A DNA stretch of 64,000 nt from Glutamicibacter uratoxydans (GCF_006539925.1 NZ_BJNY01000017.1:18652-82651), one strand, 5' to 3'. Positions 8,988 to 18,117 are shown, numbered from the stretch's first letter. Made by a program: numbers and translations. The notes: generated by a model not told the origin, from the sequence alone.

Positions 8988-10720
8988 TGCTGCTCCCCCG
9001 CGGTTGCGGTGCCGCTCAACTGGTGGGCGCGCGTCTGAAAATCAGCCATAGCGTTCTTCAAATATCCCGGTGTCTCTAGAAGTTCAGCCAGCTGGCCTGA
9101 TTGGATGATCTGTCCTTCGTCCATGACAATCACCCTGTCGTAGTCGCGAAGGAGTCCAAGACGGTGGGTCACGGTAATGACGGTGACAGAACTGTCCAGA
9201 GACCGCAGGGTCTTCAAGACCTCTTCTTCGGTCTGCACATCCAGGGCACTGGATGGTTCGTCGAGCAGCAGCAGCGGCCGGTCCACCAGCAACGCGCGGG
9301 CGATGGCCAAACGCTGGGCTTGGCCGCCGGAGAGCCTCGCTCCTGATTCGCCGAGCTTCTCCTCCAAGCGCTCCCCCGGGTTATCGCCCAGCCAAGCGCC
9401 TAGGCCTGCTTGCTGCAGTGCATGGATCATCTGCTCGTCGCTGGCTTTGGGAGCCGCCAGCTGCAGGTTCTCCCGCAGCGACAGTGAGAAGAGGATTGCG
9501 TTCTGTTCCACCACTGCGCTCTTGCCCTTCAGCGTGGCAGGGCCCATGCCCATGCGCCCGTCGCTGATGGTTCCTTCGCTGGCTTCGAGCTGGCCCTGCA
9601 GCACGCGCAGCAAGGTGGTTTTGCCGCTGCCCGAGGCGCCGATGATTGCCGTGCGCGAACCGGCAGGGAAGGTGGCTGAGATCTTGTGCAGGGCGCGGTG
9701 CTCGCCGTCGTAGCTGGCGCAGATGTTCTCCAGCACCAGCCCGCGGGCGCGCAGGTCGACATCCAATGGGTTGGCTACCGATTGGTGGAATGGCAGGGAT
9801 TTGATCTCTGCGATCTTCTGTTCGGCCGCCTTGCCGGTCATGCCAATGTAGAAGAAGCTGCCCACGTAGTTCACTGGAGCAAGCATCAGGAAGCTGAGGA
9901 TCACCAGGCACACTGCTTCGCCGGTGGTAATGGCGCCGGTGTTCGACCGCCACCAGGCAAGGGCGGCGGCTGTTGAAAGCAGCAGTACGGCGAAGGATGC
10001 GTCGATGACCAGCAGCACCAGCTGGTTGCGGGCCAGCAGCTTCATGACTTGTTGGCGCACCCGTTCCGAGGCCGCGGCGATGCGCTGTCCCATCCAGCTG
10101 CCGCCGCCGTTGAGCTTAAGCATGCCCAGGGAGCGCAGTGCGTCGAGGAAGGTTGCGGTCAAGATGCCCTGGGCTCGGCGGTAGGCTCCGGAGGATCCGC
10201 TGAACAGCTTTTGGAAGCCAATGACAATCACCGGAACCAAGGCAGTGGGAATCAGCAGCAGTCCCGCCGAAACCGGATCAACCACCATCCCAATGAACAG
10301 CAGCACCAGCAGCGGGGTGGCCACTGCTGCAATGGCGGGGCCCATGAATGCGCTGCGGTACTTCACCGAGCGGTCCACCATGTCCATGGCGGTGTGCACC
10401 AGTTCGCCTTCGCCCACCCGGCGGACCGCCAGCGGTCCTATGGAGAGGTAGTGGTGCATGAGCCTTTCGCGCTGGTGTTTGGTCATGTACCCGCTGGTGC
10501 GCGCAATGATGATCGGGATCAGCAGCGCGCACAGCGCGATGGTTGCCAGTTCTCCTGCAGCTCCCCAGTACCAGCCGGCATCCAACGGGGCATTCGCTGC
10601 CAGCAGGTCTACCGCCCGACCTGCCAAGACGCTCAGCCCGGCGGCGCTTGCCGCCGACACCAGAGAAAGCACCACCACCAGGGCGGTGGACGCCGAAAAT
10701 AAACCAAAGACCCTACGCAC
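8984..10720 (-). CDS. CydD-like ABC exporter half-transporter (ATPase/permease)
   Basis: The 578-residue partner of the 7203-8987 half-transporter. Membrane segments occupy about residues 5-300, and FLDALRSLGMLKLNG, typical of CydD-like coupling helices, lies near 205. The ATPase has Walker A GASGSGKTT (Lys367), signature LSGGQAQRLAIARAL, Walker B LLLLDEPSSALD and switch VTHR. Both ATPase sites look competent, so this is not the degenerate-site type of heterodimer. It starts with GTG at 10720, six bases after TAGGAT, suggesting a leaderless mRNA. Efflux of a small thiol or peptide across the cytoplasmic membrane is an inference. Confidence 0.85.
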   Translation of the reverse strand: MRRVFGLFSASTALVVVLSLVSAASAAGLSVLAGRAVDLLAANAPLDAGWYWGAAGELATIALCALLIPIIIARTSGYMTKHQRERLMHHYLSIGPLAVRRVGEGELVHTAMDMVDRSVKYRSAFMGPAIAAVATPLLVLLFIGMVVDPVSAGLLLIPTALVPVIVIGFQKLFSGSSGAYRRAQGILTATFLDALRSLGMLKLNGGGSWMGQRIAAASERVRQQVMKLLARNQLVLLVIDASFAVLLLSTAAALAWWRSNTGAITTGEAVCLVILSFLMLAPVNYVGSFFYIGMTGKAAEQKIAEIKSLPFHQSVANPLDVDLRARGLVLENICASYDGEHRALHKISATFPAGSRTAIIGASGSGKTTLLRVLQGQLEASEGTISDGRMGMGPATLKGKSAVVEQNAILFSLSLRENLQLAAPKASDEQMIHALQQAGLGAWLGDNPGERLEEKLGESGARLSGGQAQRLAIARALLVDRPLLLLDEPSSALDVQTEEEVLKTLRSLDSSVTVITVTHRLGLLRDYDRVIVMDEGQIIQSGQLAELLETPGYLKNAMADFQTRAHQLSGTATAGEQQ

Positions 10721-10726
10721 AGTCTT

Positions 10727-10732
10727 ATCCTA
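10727..10732 (-). promoter_or_regulatory. -10 element for the leaderless exporter operon
   Basis: TAGGAT on the minus strand is separated by six bases (AAGACT) from the GTG start at 10720. There is no ribosome-binding site in between. It would drive the two-gene exporter operon. Confidence 0.5.
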
Positions 10733-10804
10733 GGCCAGCTGCAACATTGCCCGGCGGATGTCATAGATTGCCGGTATTGATTCCTTTTTGCCACACTTGA
10801 ACGC

Positions 10805-11818
10805 ATGACACGCCAGGATCCAGCTTCCCGCCCGCAATCAGTGACCTTGCGCTTCCTTGCCGCGCCGACCGACGTAGGCGTTGCAGGAACCGTCTCTGCG
10901 GGAACCGTTCTGGAATGGGTGGACAAGGCAGCCTACGCAGCCGCAGTGGGCTGGTCCGCCAGCTACTGCGTGACCGCCTACGTAGGCAACATCCACTTCG
11001 AAGATCCAATTCACTCCGGCGACCTGGTAGAGGTTACCGCCTCGGTGGTCTACACCGGCCGCACCTCCATGCACATCCGTACCGAAGTGTCCTTCTCCGA
11101 TCCACGCGACGGCCGCCGAACCGTCTCCAGCACCTGCCTGGTGATCTTTGTGGCAGTGGATGAAAACGGCAAACCGACCGATGTACCTGAATTCGTGCCA
11201 AGCACCCCGCGCCAGATGGAGCTGCACGAGCATGCAATTGCCCGGATCGACATCCGCAACCAGATCGTTGCAGCCATGAAGGACCAGGTCTATTCGGAGC
11301 AGGGCACCGCCGAACAGGTTACCCTGCGCTTCCTTGCTGCACCCGCGGATGTGAACTGGGGCGGCAAGGTCCATGGCGGCATTGTCATGAAGTGGATCGA
11401 CGAGGCCGCCTCCCTGTGCGCCTCGCGCTACTGCGGCCTGGACACCGTGGCAGTCTTCTCTGGCGGCGTGCGCTTCTACCGTCCGCTGTTCATCGGCGAC
11501 CTGGTCGAGGTCGAAGCCCGTCTGGTCTACACCGGCTCGAAGGGCATGCACATCTCGGTACATGTGCGCTCCGGCAATCCGAAGACCCGCGAAATGCACA
11601 CCACCACCTACTGCCTGACCGTCATGGTGACCCGCGATGAGACCGGCACCGCCATCCCGGTCAAGCCATGGGTTCCTGTCAGCGAAGAGGACCGCAAGCT
11701 CTGGCAGCATGCCCAAGACCTGATTGCCATCCGCGCCAATGCTCCCGGCGGCTACACTCCTACCCACCTTGCCAAGAGTTTTGAAGAAGATTCCGTTGTG
11801 GGTGAGTCTGCCCAGTGA
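10805..11818 (+). CDS. double-hotdog acyl-CoA thioesterase
   Basis: A 337-residue protein made of two tandem hotdog domains (about 10-125 and 165-300), the layout of Acot7/Acot12-type acyl-CoA hydrolases. Both halves start with a VTLRFLAAP segment. The second half keeps the active-site helix (GGKVHGGIVMKWIDEAASLCA). In the first half the equivalent helix reads GTVSAGTVLEWVDKAAYAAA, where Lys replaces the acidic residue after Asp. One catalytic Asp/Asn site per dimer is known in such double-hotdog enzymes. It hydrolyses acyl-CoA to free acid and CoA. Its stop overlaps the GTG start of trpF (GTGA). Confidence 0.88.
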   Translation: MTRQDPASRPQSVTLRFLAAPTDVGVAGTVSAGTVLEWVDKAAYAAAVGWSASYCVTAYVGNIHFEDPIHSGDLVEVTASVVYTGRTSMHIRTEVSFSDPRDGRRTVSSTCLVIFVAVDENGKPTDVPEFVPSTPRQMELHEHAIARIDIRNQIVAAMKDQVYSEQGTAEQVTLRFLAAPADVNWGGKVHGGIVMKWIDEAASLCASRYCGLDTVAVFSGGVRFYRPLFIGDLVEVEARLVYTGSKGMHISVHVRSGNPKTREMHTTTYCLTVMVTRDETGTAIPVKPWVPVSEEDRKLWQHAQDLIAIRANAPGGYTPTHLAKSFEEDSVVGESAQ

Positions 11819-12435
11819 GCCAGAAGCCTTTCGTCAAGGTCTGCGGATTGTCCACCGAAACAGACGTAGCAGTTTCCGTTGAACACGGTGCTGACGCTGT
11901 CGGATTCGTCCTTACCAAGAGTCCACGCGAAGTCTCTCCGCAGCGAGCCGCCGAGCTGGTGGCAGGCGTTCCGGAAACTGTGGCAACCGTTGCAGTCTTC
12001 CGTTCTGAAACGGTGGATCAAGCCATTCAATTAGCCACCGAAGCAAAGGTTGGTTGGATCCAGTTGCATGGCCACCGCACGCCGGAAGATGTTAAAGCGG
12101 TCAAGGCAGCGGGATTCCATGCCATCCGTGCTGTGCGCATGGATGCTGATCATTCAGAGTTTGAAGACTGGGGCGAAGACTTCCTGCTCATCGACGCCGC
12201 AGTGCCTGGCAGCGGAGAAAGCTGGGACTACAAAGCCGTGCGTGAACTAGCCGCTGGACGGCGCTGGCTGGTTGCCGGCGGGTTGAGCGCGCAGAATGTT
12301 GCTGAGGCCCTAGAGGAATCGCAGGCTACCGGAGCGGATGTTTCTTCCGGCGTTGAGAGCTCTCGTGGGGTTAAAGATCCCGAGTTAATTTCCGGCTTCC
12401 TCGACGCTTCAAGAGCGGAAACACCGGCAGTCTAA
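11815..12435 (+). CDS. trpF: phosphoribosylanthranilate isomerase
   Basis: A 206-residue single-domain beta/alpha barrel, the usual TrpF length. It converts phosphoribosylanthranilate to CdRP in tryptophan synthesis. The N-terminal strand KVCGLSTETD carries the catalytic Cys, and LIDAAVPGSGESWDY carries the catalytic Asp. The phosphate-binding loops are AGGLSAQNV and ADVSSGVESSRGVKD. The GTG start overlaps the thioesterase stop (GTGA), so the two are translationally coupled. No other trp gene is nearby. Many actinobacteria lack TrpF and use the bifunctional PriA, so a separate trpF coupled to a thioesterase is notable. Confidence 0.9.
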   Translation: MSQKPFVKVCGLSTETDVAVSVEHGADAVGFVLTKSPREVSPQRAAELVAGVPETVATVAVFRSETVDQAIQLATEAKVGWIQLHGHRTPEDVKAVKAAGFHAIRAVRMDADHSEFEDWGEDFLLIDAAVPGSGESWDYKAVRELAAGRRWLVAGGLSAQNVAEALEESQATGADVSSGVESSRGVKDPELISGFLDASRAETPAV

Positions 12436-12518
12436 TAGAACCATAGTTCAACAACTGGAATGCAGGGGCTGGCGCGATATTTACGTTTCCCCATTGCATT
12501 GTTCGAATACCCAAAAAT

Positions 12519-13070
12519 CTACCCGATCCAGTTGTGCGGCGCCGGCTTGCGGCTGCCAGGCAATGCGCCGTTTTCGCGCCAGTCCAGCAGCCACTGCGGA
12601 ACTACGCGGTCTTTAGGGACTTCAAGTCCAACCGCCTTCATGATTTCTTCGTTTGAGACTGCTCCCTTGCGGGAAGTCATTCGGGTGGCAATATAGGCGC
12701 GGGCGTAGATCTCGCCCTTCACCACGATGCGCTGTTCAAAGTAGATGCACTTTTCGTCCATGCCCAGCAGTCGGGTTTCCTGGGAGAACTTCTTTCCCAG
12801 CTCCACAGATTTGCGGAAGGTGATTGTTTCGGTCTGAACCACCGGAGTCCACTTGTTCTTGCGCATGACATCCCAGACCCCTGAACGGAACATCAAGTCG
12901 AAGCGTCCTAGGTCGAAGATCGAGAAGTACATGCCGTTGTTGATGTGCATGGCAAAGTCGACGTCAGTCAGGGTAGCCCTCATAGTGAGCGATCCGGTGT
13001 CGAACATCGACAGGCGTGGTGCCTTTTTGCTCCGCAGGTAAACCATCAGGACTCGAAAGATCATGTGCAT
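12519..13070 (-). CDS. thioesterase-like hotdog protein
   Basis: A 183-residue single-hotdog protein of the THEM6/4HBT-like kind. The core LTDVDFAMHINNGMYFSIFDLGRFD (about 35-60) has the conserved Asp and the HINNG-type active-site turn. A strand with QTETITFRKSVELGKKFS follows, then YFEQRIVVKGEIYARAYIATRM. It is probably cytoplasmic and hydrolyses an acyl thioester of unknown chain. ATG 13070 lies six bases after TAATGT, suggesting a leaderless mRNA; ATG 13064 is the alternative. It converges on trpF with about 80 non-coding bases between. Confidence 0.8.
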   Translation of the reverse strand: MHMIFRVLMVYLRSKKAPRLSMFDTGSLTMRATLTDVDFAMHINNGMYFSIFDLGRFDLMFRSGVWDVMRKNKWTPVVQTETITFRKSVELGKKFSQETRLLGMDEKCIYFEQRIVVKGEIYARAYIATRMTSRKGAVSNEEIMKAVGLEVPKDRVVPQWLLDWRENGALPGSRKPAPHNWIG

Positions 13071-13076
13071 ACCATC

Positions 13077-13082
13077 ACATTA
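13077..13082 (-). promoter_or_regulatory. -10 element for a leaderless thioesterase transcript
   Basis: TAATGT on the minus strand is six bases upstream of the ATG at 13070 and no ribosome-binding site is present. It follows the same spacing as the elements at 462, 7142, 10727 and 50136. Confidence 0.45.
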
Positions 13083-13220
13083 CTATCAAGTAACTTAGTT
13101 CTCTAGCCCGCAAAGTCACGGACTAGACCTTCGGCGTAATCCCTGCGATCCACGCTTCATTTCCTCCTTGCCGGTAAAGTCAAAACAAACCATCACCGAC
13201 TTTCACTGCAAGGAGCAAGG

Positions 13221-14591
13221 ATGCAGCGGCTGACCGCTTTCGTGCACAGGCGGTTGCCTGCATTGCCGCCCAGCGACTGGGAACGCGAATCACCAGCCCA
13301 CAATGCTCTGCACCGCGACGTTCTGATTGGCTTCAGCTTCCTGGTCTTCGCTCTGCTCAGCTACGAAATGGTTTTGTCAGTCACCGAACAGGACAAGGCA
13401 GTGGACCGACTGCCTGCCTACGCCGTGCTCGCTTCTCTCATCCTGCCGCTAATGTTCCGCCGCCGCTGGCCCATCGCCATGATGCTGATCGGCTCCGCCG
13501 CGTTCATGATCAGCGGTACGTCCTCTGCCTATACGGTGACCATGCAGCTAACCGCACAGGTCGCCTACTTCTTGTGCCTCTACACCGCGGTGGCTTGGTC
13601 GAAGAACCGCAAAGCGCTATGGTCCACCATGAGCATCGTGCTGCTGTCCATGACCGTGTGGATCCTGATCGATTTGTTCACCAGCGATCTGTTAAAGGAA
13701 GCAGGCAAGGCAATTGTTGAGAATCCTGCAGGGTTCATTTCCCCGGATACTGCCTTTGCACTCTACACCTTTGCCACCAACGTCCTGTACTTCGGCGGCT
13801 CAATTTCTCTTGGGTTGATCAGCTGGTCAAACTCCTACGCCAATGAAGTGGTCAAATCCCAAGCCGAACGAATCGCCGCCCAAGCCGAACAGCTTGCGGA
13901 CCGCGCGGTCAACGAAGAACGCCTGAGGATCGCCCGCGAACTGCACGACGTCATCGCCCACCACATTGCCTCCGTCGGTGTCCAAGCAGCTGCGGCCCGC
14001 ATGGTCCAGGACCGCGATCCACAGAAGGCCAGCGAGCTGATGAAAGGCATCGAGACTTCGGCCCGCAGCGCCGTGGGAGAAACCCGGGCCCTGCTCGGAG
14101 TGCTGCGCGAACGTGGATCCCAAGTCCTGCCCGAAACTGCCACGGCTGACAGCCGCCACCCGGAACCGTCCATGACGGGGCTGCCCACCCTGCTCTCCGA
14201 AAACCAGGCACTGGGCCTGTCGGTAGCCATCTCCCGCTCCGAGCATGCCGAAGGATTCATTGATTCACTGGCTCCGGGCATCTCGCTGGCTTTGTACCGC
14301 ATCTGCGGCGAAGCACTGGCCAACGTCCGTCGGCATTCAACCGCAAGAACTGCAACGCTGTCGCTGCGCTCAGGCATCGACGAGCAGGGCCCATGGGTTG
14401 AAGCCGAGGTCACCGATGAAGGCTCAAGCCGCGCCGACAGCTCCGGAAGCGGCTACGGACTGCGCGGCATCCGGGAGCGGGCCAACCTGCACCACGGCTT
14501 TGTTGAAATCGGCCCTCGTGTTCCGCGCGGCTGGCGCACCCGCGCCCGGCTCCGCGTCACCACCGACGCAGCGCATAAGGTTGAATCATGA
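13221..14591 (+). CDS. NarL-type sensor histidine kinase
   Basis: A 456-residue membrane kinase. Six hydrophobic segments occupy about residues 30-210. A coiled linker (SQAERIAAQAEQLADRAVNEE) leads to the HisKA_3 dimerisation domain RIARELHDVIAHHIASVGVQ, with the phospho-acceptor at His242. The ATPase domain ends with GSGYGLRGIRERA. No large extracytoplasmic loop is visible, so it probably senses the membrane (intramembrane-sensing type). The start ATG follows AAGGAG. The stop overlaps the response-regulator ATG by four bases. Position and class suggest it controls the NatAB-type exporter downstream, as in LiaRS/DesKR-like drug or envelope-stress systems. Confidence 0.92.
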   Translation: MQRLTAFVHRRLPALPPSDWERESPAHNALHRDVLIGFSFLVFALLSYEMVLSVTEQDKAVDRLPAYAVLASLILPLMFRRRWPIAMMLIGSAAFMISGTSSAYTVTMQLTAQVAYFLCLYTAVAWSKNRKALWSTMSIVLLSMTVWILIDLFTSDLLKEAGKAIVENPAGFISPDTAFALYTFATNVLYFGGSISLGLISWSNSYANEVVKSQAERIAAQAEQLADRAVNEERLRIARELHDVIAHHIASVGVQAAAARMVQDRDPQKASELMKGIETSARSAVGETRALLGVLRERGSQVLPETATADSRHPEPSMTGLPTLLSENQALGLSVAISRSEHAEGFIDSLAPGISLALYRICGEALANVRRHSTARTATLSLRSGIDEQGPWVEAEVTDEGSSRADSSGSGYGLRGIRERANLHHGFVEIGPRVPRGWRTRARLRVTTDAAHKVES

Positions 14592-15247
14592 CTTCTATTT
14601 CCGTGGTGATCTGCGACGATCAACCGTTGATCGTTTCCTCGCTAGCTTTAATTCTTGAGACAGACCCGCAGATCAAGGTAGTCGCCACCGCATCCAACGG
14701 CGCTGACGGCGTGCAGCAGGTTATTGACCATGCACCCACGGTGGCACTCATGGATATCCAGATGCCACAGCTAGACGGCATTGCCGCCACCGCACAGATC
14801 ACTTCTCAGAGTTCCACCAAGGTGGTGGTGCTGACGACCTTCGACAGGGACGACTATCTCATCGATGCGCTTGATGCGGGAGCCAGCGGGTTCATCCTGA
14901 AGAACACCGAACCTGAATTCCTGATCAACGCCATCAAGCAGGTAGCAGCAGGGCACGCATTGCTCTCTCCCGAAATGACCATGAAGCTGATCCGCCACCG
15001 CACCGGAAACCTTGAAACAGACTCCGCACCTTCCGGCGAGCGCAGCAAGCTCGATGCCTTGACCGAGCGCGAGCTGCAGGTGCTCACGGAGCTGGCCAAG
15101 GGAAAGAACAACCAGGAGATCGCTATGGTGCTGTCCCTGTCCGAGGCGACCGTCAAAACACATCTGTCGAATATCCTGGCGAAGCTTCATTTGCGTGACC
15201 GCGTGCAGGCGGTGCTCTTTGCCTACCGTGTGGGGCTCATTCAATAG
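14588..15247 (+). CDS. NarL/FixJ-family response regulator
   Basis: A 219-residue regulator. The receiver domain (1-120) has acidic residues CDDQ, phospho-acceptor Asp56 (ALMDIQMP), a Thr switch (VVLTTFDRDDY) and a conserved Lys (ILKNTEPEFL). The C-terminal LuxR-type HTH (about 150-215) reads LTERELQVLTELAKGKNNQEIAMVLSLSEATVKTHLSNILAKL with NarL-family spacing. It is translationally coupled to the upstream kinase by the ATGA overlap. It likely activates the 15354-17404 ABC genes about 100 bases downstream. Confidence 0.95.
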   Translation: MTSISVVICDDQPLIVSSLALILETDPQIKVVATASNGADGVQQVIDHAPTVALMDIQMPQLDGIAATAQITSQSSTKVVVLTTFDRDDYLIDALDAGASGFILKNTEPEFLINAIKQVAAGHALLSPEMTMKLIRHRTGNLETDSAPSGERSKLDALTERELQVLTELAKGKNNQEIAMVLSLSEATVKTHLSNILAKLHLRDRVQAVLFAYRVGLIQ

Positions 15248-15353
15248 TTTCATTCTCAAGAGTGAGCCCGGTACCCCACAAGTTTTCTAGGCTGGTATCT
15301 ATCAGGCAAGCAGGTTCGGGGCTTGTCCCGCACAGTCCAGCTAGAGGGTTCAC

Positions 15354-16232
15354 ATGCTAGAGGTACACCACGTCAGTCGTTCTTTTGCACAGCGGCTGGT
15401 GCTTGACGACATCAGCTTCATCGTTCCCAGCGGAGCGCTGACCGGATTCGTCGGCGCCAACGGCGCGGGCAAGACCACCACCATGCGCATCATCATGGGC
15501 CTGCTCAACGCCAGCTCGGGCCACGTGAGCCTCAACGGCTCCGAGCTGTCCGGCGATACCCGCCCGAACTTCGGATACATGCCCGAGGAGCGCGGCTTGT
15601 ACCCCAAACAGCCGGTCATCGACCAGCTGCTGTATCTGGGCCAGCTGCACGGGATCACCCGTGCAGAGTCCAGAAAGCGCGCCATGGATCTGCTGGCGCG
15701 CTTCGGCCTGGAAGACAGGGCCAAGTCAAAGCTTGAGTCGCTCTCCCTAGGCAACCAGCAGCGCGTGCAGGTGGCTGCTTCCCTGCTGCATGAACCTGAT
15801 GTGCTGATTCTTGACGAGCCGTTCAGCGGCCTTGATCCGTTGGCTGTTGACGCAATGAGCTCCATCCTTCGCGACTATGCCGCTCGCGGTGTGCCAGTCT
15901 TGTTCTCTTCCCACCAGCTGGATCTCTTGGATGTCCTGGTGGACCACCTGGTCATTATCCAAGAGGGGAAGATTCTGGCGAATTCTTCCGCTGATGATCT
16001 GCGGGCTTCACAAGCCTCGCGGCACCGCCTCAGCCTGGGCGCAGATGCCGGGTGGCTTCGCGACGAGCCAGGGGTCAGCGTGATTGACCTGTCAGGATCC
16101 CAGGCCCTGGTGAATTTCGAGTCTGAGGCTGATTCACAGCGCGTGCTGGCCAAAGCGCTGGGCCTTGGCACCGTGAGCGAGTTTGCCGTCCACCGCCCAT
16201 CCCTCGCAGATATCTACCGGGAGATCATCTAA
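15354..16232 (+). CDS. NatA-type ABC exporter ATPase
   Basis: A 292-residue ATPase with Walker A GANGAGKTTT (Lys40), signature LSLGNQQRVQVAASLL, Walker B VLILDEPFSGLDP and switch SSHQ. A C-terminal accessory region of about 70 residues (DUF4162-like) follows. It energises the ABC-2 permease encoded next, whose ATG overlaps this stop by one base (TAATG). GAGGG precedes the ATG. Related NatAB systems export sodium or envelope-damaging compounds. Location directly behind a kinase/regulator pair suggests induced export under envelope stress. Confidence 0.93.
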   Translation: MLEVHHVSRSFAQRLVLDDISFIVPSGALTGFVGANGAGKTTTMRIIMGLLNASSGHVSLNGSELSGDTRPNFGYMPEERGLYPKQPVIDQLLYLGQLHGITRAESRKRAMDLLARFGLEDRAKSKLESLSLGNQQRVQVAASLLHEPDVLILDEPFSGLDPLAVDAMSSILRDYAARGVPVLFSSHQLDLLDVLVDHLVIIQEGKILANSSADDLRASQASRHRLSLGADAGWLRDEPGVSVIDLSGSQALVNFESEADSQRVLAKALGLGTVSEFAVHRPSLADIYREII

Positions 16233-17404
16233 TGAAAACAATGAATGCTCCATGGCTGGTTGTCGCCCTGCGGGAAGTGGAGACCAAGGTCAAAGACAAG
16301 GCCTTTGTCATTTCCACCATCATGACCCTTCTGCTGATTGTCGGCTCCATCGCCGCCTCAACGTTCTTCGCCAACAAGAGCGAAGATTTCAAGGTCGTCG
16401 CCACCGACCAGCTCAGCTACCAGGTGCTGCAGAGAGCCCAAGACCAGCGCCCTGAGAACCTGAACCTGACCATCTCTCAGGCTGAGTCTGCCGCGGCCAA
16501 GGAAGAGCTCAACGGCGAAAAAGTTGATGCCATGCTGTCCTCGACTGCCAACGGCCAAGAATTCACCCTGACTGGTTTTGACGAGGTGGACCCGCAGCTG
16601 CAGGATCTGGTCTCCTCTTCCATGACTACCGTGCTCACAGACCAGCTGTTGGCCAAGGCAGGCATCGATTCTTCCCAGCTGCCCAAGGCGGACCAGCTGA
16701 AGGTCTCCCAACTGCAGGGTGATTCGGAGCGTGCCTCCATGGTGCGGGCCATGGCCTTCTTGTTCTCCTTCCTCTTCTACATGGCCGCCTTGCTCTTCGG
16801 CATGCCCATTGCCAACTCGGTCATTGAAGAGAAGCAGAACCGTGTTGTAGAGATCCTTGCCAGCACCATCCGCCTGCGCCAGCTGCTGGCAGGAAAGATC
16901 ATCGGCAACGTCATCCTGGCCATGGTGCAGCTGCTGCTGTTCATCAGCGCCGGCCTGCTGGCTGCCTACCTTGCACCAGGAGAGATTCCATTCCTCGGAG
17001 TCGTTGCCCAAGTAGCCGGATGGTTCGTCGTCTTCTTCCTGGGCGGATTCCTTGTCCTGGCCGGCATCTGGGCGGCGCTGGGAGCCCTAGCCACCCGCAC
17101 CGAGGATCTGCAGCAGTCCACCGGTCCGGTGGTCGGCGCCCTATTGGCGGTGCTGTTCATCGGCATCTACGCCAAGGGCAGCTTCTTGGTCATTGCCTCC
17201 TACGTTCCCATCGTCTCTTCGGTAGCCATGCCTATCCGATTGCTGTCCGGCGAGGTCGCGTTGTGGGAACCGCTGCTGTCGCTGGCCATCCTCTTGGCAG
17301 CCTGCTGGGCGGTGCTGTTGTTCTCCGAGCGGATCTACCGTCGGGCTGTCATGCACACCGGCGGCACGCTGACGCTGCGCAAGGCGTTGAAGCTGGAAGT
17401 TTAA
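16232..17404 (+). CDS. NatB-type ABC-2 permease
   Basis: A 390-residue permease: a first membrane segment at about 28-50, a long external loop of about 130 residues rich in Gln, Ser and Asp, then five or six membrane segments from about 175. EEKQNRVVEILASTIRLRQLLAGKIIGN is the diagnostic ABC-2/NatB segment after the second TM. It pairs with the ATPase at 15354 to export an unknown substrate. ATG 16232 is coupled to the ATPase stop; ATG 16241 is an internal alternative. Confidence 0.92.
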   Translation: MKTMNAPWLVVALREVETKVKDKAFVISTIMTLLLIVGSIAASTFFANKSEDFKVVATDQLSYQVLQRAQDQRPENLNLTISQAESAAAKEELNGEKVDAMLSSTANGQEFTLTGFDEVDPQLQDLVSSSMTTVLTDQLLAKAGIDSSQLPKADQLKVSQLQGDSERASMVRAMAFLFSFLFYMAALLFGMPIANSVIEEKQNRVVEILASTIRLRQLLAGKIIGNVILAMVQLLLFISAGLLAAYLAPGEIPFLGVVAQVAGWFVVFFLGGFLVLAGIWAALGALATRTEDLQQSTGPVVGALLAVLFIGIYAKGSFLVIASYVPIVSSVAMPIRLLSGEVALWEPLLSLAILLAACWAVLLFSERIYRRAVMHTGGTLTLRKALKLEV

Positions 17405-17444
17405 AGGTCTGCGGCGGCTGGGCAACAGAATCTGCACAGCCGTC

Positions 17445-18068
17445 TTGACTAAGATTTACAAGGTGAGCGAAGAGAAACCCGTCCTGAATCTGTCCGCGCG
17501 ACACATCATCGTATGGCTGGCAGCCATTGTTGGAATTACCGTCTCCACGCTGATGGCTACCAGCAACTATGTCTTTGACACCAGTGCGCTGTCGGTGGCG
17601 GTCCTGTGGGTGGTGCGGATTCTGACGCTTGCAAGCTTCTGGCTGTTGAAGCTGCCCAAGGACGTCAAGATTTTTGGCATCGGCCTGATCGCCCTGTCTC
17701 TGGTTCTGGACCTGCTGCTCAAGCTGCCGGTGCTCGGCTCGGTGCAGTACGCCGACTGGTTCCTCGTCTCGGCTCTGGATATCACCGGCACCTATTCCGT
17801 CTACTTCACCGTGTGGGGGCTGCTGCTTCCCGTCATCACCATGACCGGGTGGTTCGTCCTGGCACGCCGCAAGCTGGCCGGCTGGATTACCGGGCTTATC
17901 CTCACGGTAGCCATGGGATTCCTTGCCTTCAGTGCCGCGAGCTCTGACACCGGGACCTTTACGGTTTTCATGATCTTCGCGGTGGCCCGCTACATTGTCC
18001 CGGCAGCCGCTGCAGCACTGGTTGATTTCATTCTCCAGCGCTTCCAGGCTAAATCCGCCACCAACTAA
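17445..18068 (+). CDS. six-helix hypothetical membrane protein
   Basis: About 207 residues with roughly six hydrophobic segments (for example IIVWLAAIVGITVSTLMA, IFGIGLIALSLVLDLLLKL, VYFTVWGLLLPVITMTGWFVL). I recognise no domain. It lies 40 bases after the NatB-type permease on the same strand and may be the last gene of that operon, possibly a accessory membrane subunit. The start is uncertain: TTG 17445 or GTG 17463, neither with a good ribosome-binding site. Confidence 0.7.
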   Translation: MTKIYKVSEEKPVLNLSARHIIVWLAAIVGITVSTLMATSNYVFDTSALSVAVLWVVRILTLASFWLLKLPKDVKIFGIGLIALSLVLDLLLKLPVLGSVQYADWFLVSALDITGTYSVYFTVWGLLLPVITMTGWFVLARRKLAGWITGLILTVAMGFLAFSAASSDTGTFTVFMIFAVARYIVPAAAAALVDFILQRFQAKSATN

Positions 18069-18117
18069 GACAGTACAGTTCAGGCATTTCCCCACATCAA
18101 ACTGGCATGATGTGGGT

